This document shows positions 47,167 to 59,640 of a DNA stretch of 64,000 bases, one piece after another. The notes beneath the pieces were generated by a model that had not been told where the DNA came from, did not search any database, and saw only the letters and a list, made by a program, of their open reading frames with translations. Location of the stretch: assembly GCA_024500155.1 (NCBI GenBank), contig CM044868.1, forward strand, positions 44,242,165-44,306,164, given 5' to 3'. Origin of the DNA: Chenopodium formosanum (taxonomy: Eukaryota > Streptophyta > Magnoliopsida > Caryophyllales > Amaranthaceae). Made by a program: the position numbers and the translations under genes. Position 1 is the stretch's first letter. Each line of letters starts with the position of its first letter.

Positions 47167-49742
47167 GCTGTATTGGAGCCCCGCTCGTTTATTTTTATAA
47201 TCATGTTTTTCAAGGTTTAAGTTGGCTTATTTTTCTGGTTTAAGTTGCTAATTAGATTAGTAGCTCGGTTTTATTTATTTTAATCCCGTTTTTAATGTCG
47301 AATTAGACCTAGAACCCAGATTTTCGCCCAAAAATAGTGAATTTTGGGTGGAAAAGGTGTTCTGGAAAGGTTTTTATTCCACTGGGAATGTGATTTAGCC
47401 AAATTCTGACCAGAAATGCCTTTTTCGAGGAATTTTTTATTTTTGACGAATAATTTTAAGTCTTTTCTAACCTTGAAATTAATGGCATAACTTGTTGATT
47501 ATGTGGTTGATTTTTTGCATTTTTATCTGCATTTTTAAGTCCCCTTAAAGCACACTTACTTGGTAGTATTTGATGCTTAAAGGTTGATTTATTTTCACAT
47601 AATTGCAAACTAATTGCTTTTTAGTGTGAAATTTTTTGTTTTGATGCTTTCTAAGTGTTAAAGATTCAATCTTTATTTGTGATAAGTGATTGAAACTTTT
47701 AAAACCACTAAATTCCATGTTATTTTGGGTTAAACTTTGTTGTTTTTAATCATTTAGAGTTGATTGGAAACATAAAGTTTCAATTTTTGTGATAGAAATT
47801 TGGTTATCTTCATGTTGGAAGATATAATTTTTAAGGATTCACAAAATTTAGATGTTGGAATTTTCATTTGAACATTAAAGTTCATATTTTTCCAACTTCC
47901 CCTTACTTTGTCAAATTCTCAAGTTTAATATAAATTAATTAAATTAAAAGTGAGAAATTGCCTCGACTTTGTTATTGCACCAAGCTAAACGAATTTAATT
48001 AAGAATGGTTCTTGGAATTATTTTGGTTATTTGCACTTTGAAATTTTATTAAGTTATACTTGTTTAAAATTTTTATTTTTTGCTCATTAATTAATTATGT
48101 CTCACAAAATGGGATCAAATCCCGAGGCCATGGCACGCAAAACAAGGCAAAGAACCACCCTTGGCTAGCCAGGCTGCATAGCAGCCCGCATGTGGCTGCC
48201 AAGGTGGCTGTTCCGCCTTGCGTGGGGCCACACGCGGGGCAGCAACACACGGTCGCAGCAGCCACGCACCAGCAGCACACGTGCGTGCGCGTGCGTGCGG
48301 CAGTGGCAGCAGCTCATGGCTGCTTGCCGCGGGCCGTGTGTGCGGAGTTTTTTGTGTGTGCATATGCTTGGTGCGGTGAGGTGAATAGTCGTAGTATGCT
48401 TGGTTTGCATGAGCCGCGATTATTCGAGTTTCCTTGGCAAAACGCTTAAAGCGAAAGCCACTTGAAATGCGGTTGGCTTAATATTGCTTATTTTGCCGTT
48501 TTATTTATTTTAATTAATTTTGTTTATTTTAATTAAAATTTTGGGAGGCTAGGCCTCGGTTTTGAGCGGCATTGGCAAAATTTTATTTTGACAAGTTTAG
48601 GTGCTACCGACTTAATTAATTGGATTAATTAAGGGAAATGCGGAATTTAGTGGGAGCTTCAATTATTAATGGCGTCAATTACATAATCTGTTACACAACA
48701 TTGACTAGTTTTAATTAGGCGTGTTAATCGGATTAACCACCTAGATTAGTTACTAGTGCGCGTGTTGTTTAAATGCATTTTACTTGTTTGATATTTTAAA
48801 TTGCATGGGCCATTCACAGATAGTGAATGGATGAATGGAATATATATTCTCTCTCATAGGTTTTATGAAATGGCAACTAGTGGGACCCGATTAGGATAGA
48901 AAATACGGACTACCTGCCGTTATGTATTTTTGTAAATCTAAATACGGTCTACGCACCGTTAAGTATTTTTGTACCTTAATATTTAGATTATTCCTAGTTG
49001 TAGACACTAGTATTTGCATAGTTTGGTTAAGTCATGAAGACGGCGTATCTTGGAAGACAAAGCCTTGAATTGCAAATGAAGACCTTTTGAAGATTTGAAG
49101 AATTCAAGGGGTCATGCTAGTTGCCAATATGCATCTATAATTTCGCTTTATATTTTATGCTTATATACATGTGAATTATTCGTTAGATGCATGTTTAGGT
49201 TTTCTTTATGTTGCGATGATTAGTTAAGTTCACTTAAATCAAACAACATAAAAATGCTAGGTCCCTAATAATATTGAGTCAAACTTGCCTTTCCAAAACA
49301 ACACTTACCAACCAAACGAGGGTGATGGTAGGCTACGCCAAAGCGAGGTGCCATCACTTCTCCAAGGCTCATAAGGCACACCGGGTGTGCAGTTGGTTTT
49401 GGTTTAACTCATCGGTATGAGTGAGGAGTCCTCACATACCGTGGCAAAAAAGATACATCGTCAAAGATGCATTAGATGCGACGATTGTCTAACCAAGAGT
49501 GGCTTAGAGCCATTAGCAAGGCAATGTTTACCCTAGAAGATTGAGTGTTAAGACAAGCCAAAGCATGCTTAACCACTCTTTGTTTCTTCGGATCTTGGAA
49601 TCGCCTTATTTTCACAAAATATGGACAATTTTACGTGTAAATAAGACGTTAAATAAGTATTGAAAATTTGCATGAATAAAATTCAATCTTATTTAAGTAA
49701 TTTTGAATGGTTTTTCATTAAAATTCTTTCAATTGTAGAATC
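47167..49742 (+). other. Primer-binding site and leader of copia D
   Basis: The primer site region GCTGTATTGGAGCC is two changes from the GCGGTATCAGAGCC of copia Bc. Untranslated leader with a GC-rich island at 48120-48440 and a hairpin at 49322-49357. No supported gene. Confidence 0.75.
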
Positions 49743-52700
49743 ATGTCTTCAACCTCAAACATCCAGTTTTCATTACGCTTAATTCTCAACAAGGAGAAGT
49801 TGAGTGGTACAAATTTCCTTGATTGGCAAAGGAATTTGCGCATCGTTCTTATGAAAGAACAGAAAGAGTATGTCCTTGATGAGGAAATGCCCGAGGCTCC
49901 CAATGGTAGCCGATCGGGATGTCAAGTGCGTAATGCTAGCCACTATGTCTCCTGAACTTCAGAAAACTTTCTTCGAGAAGGAATCGGCCTATGAGATTAT
50001 TTCTGAGTTACATAATATGTTTCAAGAACAGGCTTGAACTGAAAGGTTTGAAACCCACAGGCAGATCCTTGAGACTAAGCTCAAGAAAGGAGAGGCAGTC
50101 AGCCCACATGTGCTCAAAATGATCGGATTATTTGAGAACATGGGAAGGCTTGATGCGGGGTATTCAACTGAAATGGCTATTGACATCATTTTCCATTCCC
50201 TTCACAAAGGCTATGACCAGTTCAAGATGAACTACAACATGCATAGCATGGAGAAAATCCTCACCGAGCTTCATGGGATGTTGAAGCAAGCTGAGCAGAC
50301 GCTCAAGGATGAGGGAAGGCATGATATGATAATGATTAAGAAGGGCAAGACATTCAAAAGGGCGGGCAAAAAGAAGAAGGGCTTCAAGGGGAACGGAAAG
50401 AAGAACTTTCTGCCTAAGCCGAAAGCTACCAAAGACAACAAGGAGAAAAAGGTAGCATCTTCTAAGTCTGATTCCGAATGCTTCTATTGTAAGAAGAAAG
50501 GACATTGGAAGAGAGACTACCTCAAATTCAAGGAAGATAAGAAGAACGGAATCGTTGCTCCTACATCAGGTATTTATGTTATAGACTTTAACTTCACTAG
50601 CTCGGCTTCATGGGTATTAGATACCGGATGTGGCTCACACCTTTGTTCCGATTCACAGGCACTAAGGAACACTAGGAGGCTAGCGAAGGGAGAGATCGAG
50701 CTCCGGGTAGGAAATGAAGCAAGGATTGGTGCTATATCCGTAAGATCTCTTAGTTTGTCTTTGCCCACGGGGCTAGTTTTGGAACTTGACAATGTTTATT
50801 GTGTTCCCAACATTACCAAAAACATCATTTCAATTTCGGCGTTGGACGCCAAAGGTTTTGAATTTCGAGTTAAGGACCAATCATGTTCATTTTATCTCGA
50901 TAATGTTTTATATGGTACGGCACATTCAGAAAATGGTCTTTATGTGTTATCTCTAGACAAAGAAATTTATAACGTTAATAATCCTGCAAAGAAAGCTAAG
51001 ACTACACCGTCTAGTTAAACTTACTTGTGGCATTGTCGTCTTGGCCACATTAACATCAAACGCATCAAAAAGCTTCTTCAAGAAGGTATTCTTGACTCAT
51101 TTGATTTATAATCCTTTGGGAATTGCGAAGGATGTTTATTAGGCAAGATGATAAAGCAACCATTCTCCAAGTTGGGAGAAAGGGCCAGTGACTTATTGGG
51201 ACTAATACACACCGATGTATGTGGGCCAATGAGTACACCCGCAAGGAGTGGTTATCGGTATTTCATAACCTTCACGGACGACTATAGTAGATATGGTTAT
51301 GTCTATCTAATGTCGCACAAATCTGAATCGTTTGATAAATTCAAGGAATTTCAGAACGAAGTTGAAAACCAACTCGGCAAGAAAATCAAAGTGCTTCGAT
51401 CGGATTGAGGTGGCGAATATTTGAGCCAAGAATTCGATGACCATCTGAAAGAACATGGAATACTTTCAGAGTTGATACCTCCGGGAACTCCTCAATGGAA
51501 TGGAGTATTTGAAAGGAGAAATTGAACCCTGTTAGACATGGTCCGATCGACTATGGGTCTTACTGAACTTCCAATCTCTTTCTGGGGACATGCACTTTTA
51601 ACTGCGACACTTACACTGAATCTTGCTCCGTCAAAGGCAGTGGAAAAGACTCCATATGAATTATGGACAAATAAACCTCCAAGCTTGTCTTTTCTCAAGA
51701 TTTGGGGATACGAAGCATATGTCAAGAAACTCATTTCTGAAAAACTTCATCCGAAATCTGACAAGGATTTCTTTGTGGGTTATCCAAAAGAAACCAAAGG
51801 GTATTACTTCTACAACAAATCCGAGAATAAAGTGTTTGTTGCTCGTGATGGTATCTTTTTGGAGAAGGAGCATCTCTCCAAAATGACAAGTGGGAGGAAA
51901 ATCGAACTCGGCGAAGTTCGAGAGAACAAGCAACAAGGACAAGTTGACAATCAAAGTGCTCACGAAGCATCTGTTGACATTGGTCAAAGTTAAAATATGC
52001 AAAGTCAAACCGACAATGCAAATGCTCAGTCCATTACCCTAAGTAGGTCAACTCGGCCAAGATCTCAACCTGACAGATATCTTGGTGTTGTATTAACCGA
52101 AGATCAGGACATCCTAGTAATGGATGGAGATGAGCCGGCAACCTACAAGCAAGCTATAACGAGCCCCGACTCTGCAAAATGGCAAGAGGCCATGAAATCC
52201 GAAATGGACTCCATGTATGAAAATCAAGTATGGGACTTGGTTGATTTACCCGTAGGTTACACACCTATCGAATGTAAATCAGTTTTCAAGATGAAAACTG
52301 ACAAAGATGGAAATGTATTCATTTACAAAGCAAGGCTGGCAGCAAAAGGTTACAGGCAAATTCACGGCGTTTATTATGATGAAACCTTTTCTCCAGTAGC
52401 TATGCTTAAGTCCGTTCGAATTCTTCTAGCGATTGCTGCTTATTACAATTATGAAATATGGCAAATGGACGTCAAAACCGCCTTCCTTAATGGAATTTTG
52501 GAAGAAATTGTGTACATGACACAGCCTGAAGGTTTTGTAGACAAGAACAATCCTAAGAAGGTATGCAAGCTTAAGAAGTCCATTTATGGATTAAAGCAAG
52601 CAAGCAGAAGTTGGAATCTGCGATTTTATGAAGCCATCAGTAAGTTTGGTTTTATCAAGAATCCAGATGAGTCTTATGTTTACAAGAAGGTCAGTGGGAG

Positions 52701-53712
52701 TGACATCGCCTTCCTAGTCTTATATGTCGATGACATTTTGCTCATTGGAAATAGCATTCCGTTGTTAGAGTATGTAAAGGCTTGGCTCGGGAAATGTTTT
52801 TTAATGAAAGACTTGGGAGAGGCTCAGTACATACTAGGCACCAAAATCTATAGGGATAGATCAAAGAGGATGATAGGAATGAGTCAAAGTACTTACATCG
52901 ATAAGGTACTAGCTCGATTCCAAATGGAAGGAGCCAAGAGAGGGCACCTACCCATGTCACATGGCATAACCTTAAGCAAGAAGCAGTGTCCAAAGACACC
53001 TCATGAGCGAGAAAGGATGAGTCGTATTCCATATGCTTTACTTATTGGATCGATCATGTATGCCATGATATGTACCAGTCCGGATGTATCGTATGCCTTG
53101 AGTGCTACGAGCCGATACCAATCAGACCCAGGAGAGGCGCATTGGACTGCGGCCAAGAATATTCTGAAGTACCTGAAAAGGAACAAGGATAAATTCCTGG
53201 TCTATGGCGGTAAAGATGAATTGGTTGTTGAGGGATATACCGACGCAAGCTTCCAGACAGACAGAGACGACTCCAAGTCACAATCCGGATACATATTCTG
53301 TCTCAATGGAGGAGCGTTTAGTTGGAAGAGTGGAAAGCAAAGCACAACCGCTGATTCTACAACTGAAGCCGAGTACTTGGCAGCGTCTGAGGCAGCCAAG
53401 GAGGCAATTTGGATTCGCAGGTTCATTGATGAACTTGGTGTTGTACCCTCCATCAAGGGTCCAATAGACCTCCATTGTGACAACAATGGAGCTATTGCTC
53501 AGGCTAGAGAGCCATGAGAACATCAAAAGGTCAAACATGTCAAGAAGCGATTTCACATGATTCGAGAATTGAAGACAGAGGGTGAAATCAGAATTTGCAA
53601 AGTGGGAACGGATGACAATGTAGCCGATCCACTTACTAAACCCTTGTCTCAAGTGACGCACACCAAACACATTGAGGCAATGGGAATCAAGCATGTCGTA
53701 AACTGGCTTTGA
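49743..53712 (+). pseudogene. Nearly complete copia gag-pol gene with stops (element D)
   Basis: Starts at ATG 49743 (MSSTSNIQFSLRLILNKEKLSG). One frameshift near 49905 moves the reading to the frame used for the rest, up to TGA at 53712. Gag has a lysine-rich tail and a zinc knuckle at 50479-50520 whose last ligand is Tyr (C-F-Y-C...G-H-W-K-R-D-Y). Protease is intact at DTG (50620-50628; WVLDTGCGSH). Integrase zinc region from 51028 (WHCRLGH), core HTDVCG and FTDDYSRYGY. RT has the intact active site YVDD (52723-52734) and RNase H ends in DNNGAIAQA (about 53500). Seven in-frame stops (near 50037, 51016, 51109, 51406, 51523, 51991, 53515); at least five can be read as C-to-T changes of CGA or CAA. 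Gag differs strongly from that of A and Bc, whereas pol is very similar. Confidence 0.9.
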
Positions 53713-54588
53713 TTTCCATATTATAGTGTTTTAATTAAATTTTGGACAATGTTAATGTAAAGCACTATGATGAACCATTCAGTTTTTGGAGTAATTAAAA
53801 TTTTTCATGCAATTTAATTCACTCCGTCTCTATTTAATTGTGGTTTAGAATTTAATAATGAGTCCAGTGGATTTTAATAAATATTCAAAAAAGGGTATCA
53901 AGTCGATGGCTTGGATAAAGAAACACCTATTAAGTGAACATTGAATATTTTAATCGAAAATTATCCCTAATCAAGGTTATATTTTTCGTGGACGATTAAT
54001 GACCATTAGAGATTAGTGTGTAGTATGATTTATAGCACCGTTTCTTGTGCTATGAGGATATAAATCATTTGCACAGGTATTGGTTTAGAACCATACTAGA
54101 TCGACCTGTGAGAATACTTTAAGAGATTTAAAATCGTCATAAGTATTTTTCTCATTATTACTATCGGAACTCTTTTCCTTGACCATGAGTAGTGGGAAGT
54201 CTCTTGTTTGAGTACTAGTCCGCTTTGGTATCCGCCAAATGTCTGCCGTAACTGGGGATTATAACGACAGATATCGGGCGGCTAGGTCCTCTTAGTAAGA
54301 GAAGCTACATTACAAGACTGGAAATGTCCCCCTACTAACAATAGGCAACATGTCTTGTTGTTTACAAGGCCTCTCGAAGAGCGAGACTGTGAAAATGCAT
54401 GGTCGTGCTCAGATGGATTTTAGAAATCATCTGCTTATTGACAGTCAAACTCGGATTTCAAGAAACACTTCTGGACGTAACAGAGATGACGAGTAATCTT
54501 ACTCTGTAGTTCATGAACAGAGATGAAGAGACATAGGAAAGGGGCTATACACTAAATACACACTTGTCCGGAAGGACAAGTGGGAGAT
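53713..54588 (+). other. 3' noncoding region of copia D
   Basis: No gene. Hairpin at 54561-54582 (arms CACTTGTCC/GGACAAGTG, loop GGAA) merges with the polypurine tract AAGTGGGAGAT at the LTR border. Confidence 0.75.
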
Positions 54589-55918
54589 TGAAAGGAATGG
54601 TGTCCTTCGAACAAGTGTATTATTCTGATAGCGGGTTCAGAATTATTAGAAAGCTAATATATTCAGTAAGGTCAAGTGATTGGAATGCCTGGGTGGAGGC
54701 CGCTTCCGATCAGTAATATTAATATAATTAATATTACAGCATAATCTTGGCTGAACCCTTCGGGTCACACCAAAGCTAAATATACGAACCGACTCGACGA
54801 ATTAATTCGGAAGAAATTAATTCTCGCCCGAGTGTTAAATATTTAGACGTCGGTAATTCGAGCTTGGAGCGTTGAAACCGATCGTCGGAAGTAGAGTAAA
54901 AAATAATAAAAAGACGAGACGCGCAAAATAATAATAAATCGACCATATTCCCAAAATACCTCTAGCATCGGAATGCCCCGAGCATCTGAATTCTAGGGGA
55001 AAAAATGTCCAAGCATAGGTGGCTAGCAAGCGCACCAAGCCGAGCCTAGCATGGATGGCTAGGTGCGTGCTAGCGCACCGTGCTAGCAGCCAAGTACAGC
55101 AGCAGCTAGCAGCCGCGTGCACGTGGTGCGTGCAACAGCTAGCTGCCGCAAGTTAGGCGTGCTAGCAGCGCACGCACTAGCAGCCACGCATAGTAGCAAG
55201 CCCGCACCAAGTGCGTGGTTTGCGCGCACAGCAGCAGCCCGCATCTTGGTGCGAGGCTGGGCTCGGGCTGGGCTCGTGGCTGGGTCATAGGGCCGGTCAC
55301 TATGGGGAAGCTTGAGGAATATGGGAGCAAGTGGGTAAGGACATGTCGCACAAGGAGAGTATTGAGTGGGGAGCAAGTATGGTCCCCTACTCTCTATGTG
55401 GTTCTCACCAACCTATTTCACATGGTAATGCCACTTGTAGATTTATTATTAGTTTGCAATTTTAATTTAATTTAGCTTTAAATTAATTTGTGAAATTTCA
55501 TGATCCCACATTGATGTGATAGAAATTCCCACTCATACTTTCCTCTATAAATACCAACCTTGGGATTTGGAGTAAAGTGCTTGAGTGGGAGTTAGAAAGA
55601 GCATTCCATATTTTGGGAAAAACTCTTAAACTCCATTAACACTTGGGTTTTGGTAAGACCTTGCTAATTCCAAGGTAGTGAACCTAAAAAGTCGTGTTCG
55701 TCCTTTGTGGGTGGATACCGTGGGAGGCACGACATTTGCGGTGCTCAAGGCTTTCAAGTAAGAGCCTGTTTTGAGAGGGCGAAGCTCGCTTCAAGGGTAT
55801 GATTGGTTCTTCCTTTTTCTTGTGTTTATTTATTTATGCTTTATGGTTTTATTAATTACAAGTGGTTCCTTGGGTCGGGGTTGTTTCCGCGGTGAGTCGG
55901 ACTCACCAAACCCTAACA
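54589..55918 (+). repeat. 3' LTR of copia D
   Basis: 1330 bp, TGAAAGGAATGG...CCCTAACA. TATA box at 55546-55553. It contains the empty site for element C. Because a primer site follows it, it also stands in the 5' LTR position for the truncated second unit. Confidence 0.9.
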
Positions 55919-56514
55919 GCGGTATCGGAGCCCCGCTCGTTTATTTTTATAATCATGTTTTTTAAGGTTTATTTTGGCTTATTTTTCTGGTTTAAGTTGC
56001 TAATTAGATTAGTAGCGCGGTTTTATTTATTTTAAGTCCGTTTTTAATGTCGAGTTTGGCCCAAAACCCAGATTTTCGCCCAAAAATGGTGAATTTTGGG
56101 TGGAAAAGGTGTTCTGGAAAGGTTTTTACCGCGTTGGAACTGTGATGTTAGCCAAATTCTGACCAGAAATGTCTTTTTTGAGGAATTTTTCGTTTTTGAC
56201 GAAAAATTTAAGTCTTTTCTAACCTTGAAATTAATGGCATAACTTGTTGATTATATGGTTGATTATTTGCATTATTTTCTGCATTTTTAAGTCCCCTTAA
56301 ATAACACTTACTTGGTATTATTTGATGCTTAATGGTTGATTTATTTTCACATAATTGCAAACTAACTGCTTTTTAGTGTGAATTTTTTTTTTTTGAGGCT
56401 TCCTAAGTATTAAAGATTCAATCTTTATTTGTGATAAGTGATTGAAACTTTAAAAACCACTAAATTCCATGTTATTTTGTGTTAAACTTTGTTGTTTTAA
56501 TTATTTAGAGTTGA
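55919..56514 (+). other. Second primer site and truncated leader after copia D
   Basis: GCGGTATCGGAGCC at 55919 followed by leader sequence matching 47167-47750, ending at 'TTTAGAGTTGA'. The next bases are inverted chromovirus LTR, joined at two to four bases of microhomology. Confidence 0.82.
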
Positions 56515-58131
56515 GTAATAAATTAATCATTACACCTATCACATACCTTTGCCTCTAAGCGCACCTTGCATAATTAGAGCACAAATAATACGTGCAATAT
56601 AAAATAGTGCACATCATACGAAATTCACAATGTATAACCAAACAATTTAACCCAGTCATCCCTATGCATGATGCTAAGTTCTCGATCCGTCTTTAAACAT
56701 GCACCTAAAAGCAAGGTTTCGTAACTCGTATGTACCTTGTGTAAACAATTCTGTTGGCCACTTTAAAACTTGAAATCACCTTTAATAAATTCCTCTCCTA
56801 AACCAAACAATAACATCTCAATCAATATCCAATCAATAAAAATTACAGTAATACTAACTTACTTTAAAACTTTCAAAATTCAAATCAAACAACACTTTAA
56901 AACCTTACCTTTAGTTAAAATTAAAGGCTTATATATAGTTCTTTAAATTTTCTTCATAAAAACTTTAACATACACTCTTGTACATGAAATTACAGCAAGT
57001 TTAAAGTCTAATAAAAATTTGAAAATTATTAAAAAACCCCTAATAATCTCCCTTTTTAATGGGTAATCACACCCTTTTATTAAAAGCACAATTATACTAC
57101 TTTAAATAAAATTCAAGCATTTTAAACCGATAAAAAACCCTTTAAAACTTCATCAAAATTCATATTTATACTTAAATTATCCATAGAAACATTAAATTAT
57201 CTCTTACAATTTAAACTCAAGGATAAAATTTAAAGCATAAATAAAAACTTTGTTAAAAATCAAAAACTGTTCGAAAATCATTTTTAGAGGCTGAATTTGG
57301 CCACTAAAAGGTGGTGCCCACTACCAAAGGTAGTGAATCTTCTTTAAAACGTTGTTTTCACATGGAAAAATCTACTTTTTTTCAAAATCGTATGAGTTTA
57401 GAACCTGATCGGGATTAAAACGGGATTAATATTAACGAACGGAAATCTAAAAATTAAAACATGTATATAATCTGAAATTATAAATTTCACCATCAAAATA
57501 TAGATTTGATACTAATTATATCAATTTCAAACAATGAAATCAAAAACCCAAAACCATACTCATGTAATTATGCAAATAGAAATAGAAATAAGGGGTAAAG
57601 AAGGAGAGGAAGAACACCCACGGTGGGAGGTCGGGCTAGCGGTTGATCACTGGCAGTCAGGGGCGTCAGCGTCGATTTCCAGCAAGCACAAGTGGTTGCA
57701 GCAAAGTGAGCAGTAGTTCACGTAAAGGAGGAAGAATAGAAAAGAAAAAAAAAGAAAGAAAAGAAAAGTAAATAAAGAAAAAATAAATAAAAATAAAATA
57801 AAGAGAAAAGAAAGTAAGACTAACCTTTTTGTGTGGGGAAAATTTTTGGGGATTAATGGGGTATTTATAGGAGAGAATGTTGTAGGGTAAGTAAGAAGAT
57901 TGGGCCTCATAAAATTAATGGGCCAATAAGGTATATGAAATGGTAGGCTTTGTTTGTATGATCATGAATTGTAGATATATGTTTATAAAATAGTTTGTGC
58001 TAAAATAATTTTCGACCTATATATATTAATAATTTTAAATTTTTAAAATTAAATTCCGGAAAAGTACAATTAAATATTATAAATAAAATAAATTTTCATT
58101 TATAAAATATTTAAAAATACGAGGGATTACA
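56515..58131 (-). repeat. Inverted chromovirus LTR, outer part
   Basis: On the minus strand it starts TGTAATCCCTCG at 58131, just after the polypurine tract AAGAGGGGTAGAT. It includes a GC-rich stretch (57610-57700) also present in the 3' LTR. Between 56515 and its continuation at 37340 roughly 100 bp are missing, lost at the right border of copia D. Confidence 0.78.
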
Positions 58132-58610
58132 ATCTACCCCTCTTAAAAGAAGTTTCGTCCTCGAAACATAACACAAAAACCATAAATTTTTCAAAGCCAT
58201 TCAAACTTTTGTGTTTTATATTGCTGTAAATTGATTAATCCCCAACATGTATACTCAACAAACTGAACTTTATACTTTATAAACTCGTCTTTGGCTAAAA
58301 TTTACATACTTTAATAGCATGCAAACACAATACCATTATGCAATAACGAGAAAAATCATGAAAAATTAAGCAATAAATAGCATGAATTAGGTAAAAAGCG
58401 CGAAATTATATCGCATTCTAACCCTCTTAAAGAAAAGAGTTACGCCCCCGTAACTCACCTCCATTAATAAACAACTCGTTAGGCACTTCCTTACTATCTC
58501 AAATTTCTTCAATAATCTATCCTCAACTTGATTTTCTCCAATTTCTTTTGGGTTAATAAGAGCATCTAATGTTTTATTTCTAGCTAAATACATGTTGAGC
58601 TACAATAGAG
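58132..58610 (-). other. 3' internal end of the inverted chromovirus copy
   Basis: Contains, on minus, the polypurine tract and the hairpin TTTCG/CGAAA (58153-58166, loop AGGA in sense). About 285 bp further on is a second module with hairpin GAGTTACG/CGTAACTC (58437-58456) and its own purine tract. Further upstream, a frame at 58387-58593 aligns weakly with sequence at 59650-59720 on plus. Inverted relative to 59640-60059. Confidence 0.6.
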
Positions 58611-59019
58611 TTTAATACCCTTTTAACATATTTGTTCTTTTATATGTTACGCTTAAAATCTTGCTCGAAACTAAGGGTACTATTTTATTATTCTCTTGTC
58701 ATGTATATGTGTATGGTTGATTAACTTTATTTTATTTTGTTTTCATTTCTTTTAAAAGTGTTAAGTAGGGGTGAATGTGCGCCAATTGTTGCGATAAGTG
58801 GGTATTTGTACCAATTTTATGCAAAGGGGTGAATGGCTAATATTAATGCTTTAATTGACACTATTTGGCTACTTGTTCATAGTTTAGACCAAAACCTCAT
58901 TGATCTACTTGATCCTACGGGAGATATGTTAATGAATTTTGCTCTAGTAAAGCTACCATACTTTAAGGAGAGTGGAGACCTTGGTTTTAATAGAACTAGA
59001 TAGTGAAAGATGAGTTTTT

Positions 59020-59190
59020 GTTGCTTTAATTTCAATTGCTATGAGAAGATCAGGAGAAAATATTTGGTGGAAAGACAATGGAGATACGATTTGCGAGACG
59101 GTTAACATTAGTGGATAGAATTTGGAAACCAATTTAAAGAGAAGTGTATCCATCAATTTTTGTGAAGAAAACATCTTGAGGAGTCCATTA
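59020..59190 (+). pseudogene. Degenerate chromovirus gag relic
   Basis: From 59041 the translation MRRSGENIWWKDNGDTICE, then in another frame EFGNQFKEKCIHQF, follows the order of gypsy gag ('..a..WW......', then 'W.eF...F...yf'). Stops and shifts are frequent. The match is short, so this could be chance, but its position before the RT relic supports it. The preceding 58611-59019 shows nothing I recognise. Confidence 0.35.
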
Positions 59191-59325
59191 GGGAGAACTT
59201 TGTGTCTAACAAGCGCTTTGGGAAACTAAATAGTTTTGGGATTTTGGGATTAGCTTTACATTATAGTTTTCATAACTTGTGAGTAAAGATGTCTTTTATT
59301 CTTTTGTTGTGTCCTAACAAAAAAG

Positions 59326-59640
59326 ATGACCATGAAGAATAAGTATCTATTGAAAAAGCTCATTAATTGGTTTGATCAAGTGATGGAATCTAGTGTGTTT
59401 TCAAGTACTGACTTGTGATGGAGGAACAATCGATTAAGAGTATATGGTAAGAAATACCTAAAACTGATTTTAGGACTAGAGTTGAGCACTATGAGTTTAT
59501 ATTTTTGCTTTTTTGGTTCACCCATTCTCTAGAAATCTGTTAGCTTTGATGAATCGAATGTTCCATGAGTATTTCAACAAATTTTTTGATATTATTAATG
59601 ATTTTCTTGGCATACTCGAGGAGTTAGGAGGCTCATAATG
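59326..59640 (+). pseudogene. Degenerate Ty3/gypsy reverse-transcriptase relic
   Basis: Across three frames the translation runs MTMKNKYLLKKLINWFDQV, SSVFSSTDL, IPKTDFRTRVEHYEF, then LALMNRMFHEYFNKFFDIIND. These follow in order the RT signatures 'vTiKNkYPLPriddLfDqL', 'vFSKiDLrsGYhQ', 'iPKTaFrTRyGHYEf' and 'LMNrvF..ylD.fvvvfiDDil'. The catalytic aspartates are lost or out of frame. Protease and the N-terminal RT are missing, and from 59640 the sequence jumps to the 3' end of the element, so RNase H and integrase were deleted. Confidence 0.75.

Larger units (their letters stand above)
37341..56514 (+). mobile_element. Ty1/copia retrotransposon D with a second partial internal region
   Basis: 5' LTR 37341-37882 and 46417-47166 (split by element C), primer site and leader 47167-49742, gag-pol 49743-53712, 3' noncoding region to 54588, and 3' LTR 54589-55918. 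Unexpectedly a second primer site and 596 bp of leader follow (55919-56514) before the sequence drops into the inverted chromovirus LTR. So the structure is LTR-internal-LTR-internal(truncated). The left flank is TTAAC (37336-37340); its partner was lost with about 100 bp of target. By eye the two LTRs differ by roughly 4-5% in the first 270 bp. Confidence 0.88.
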
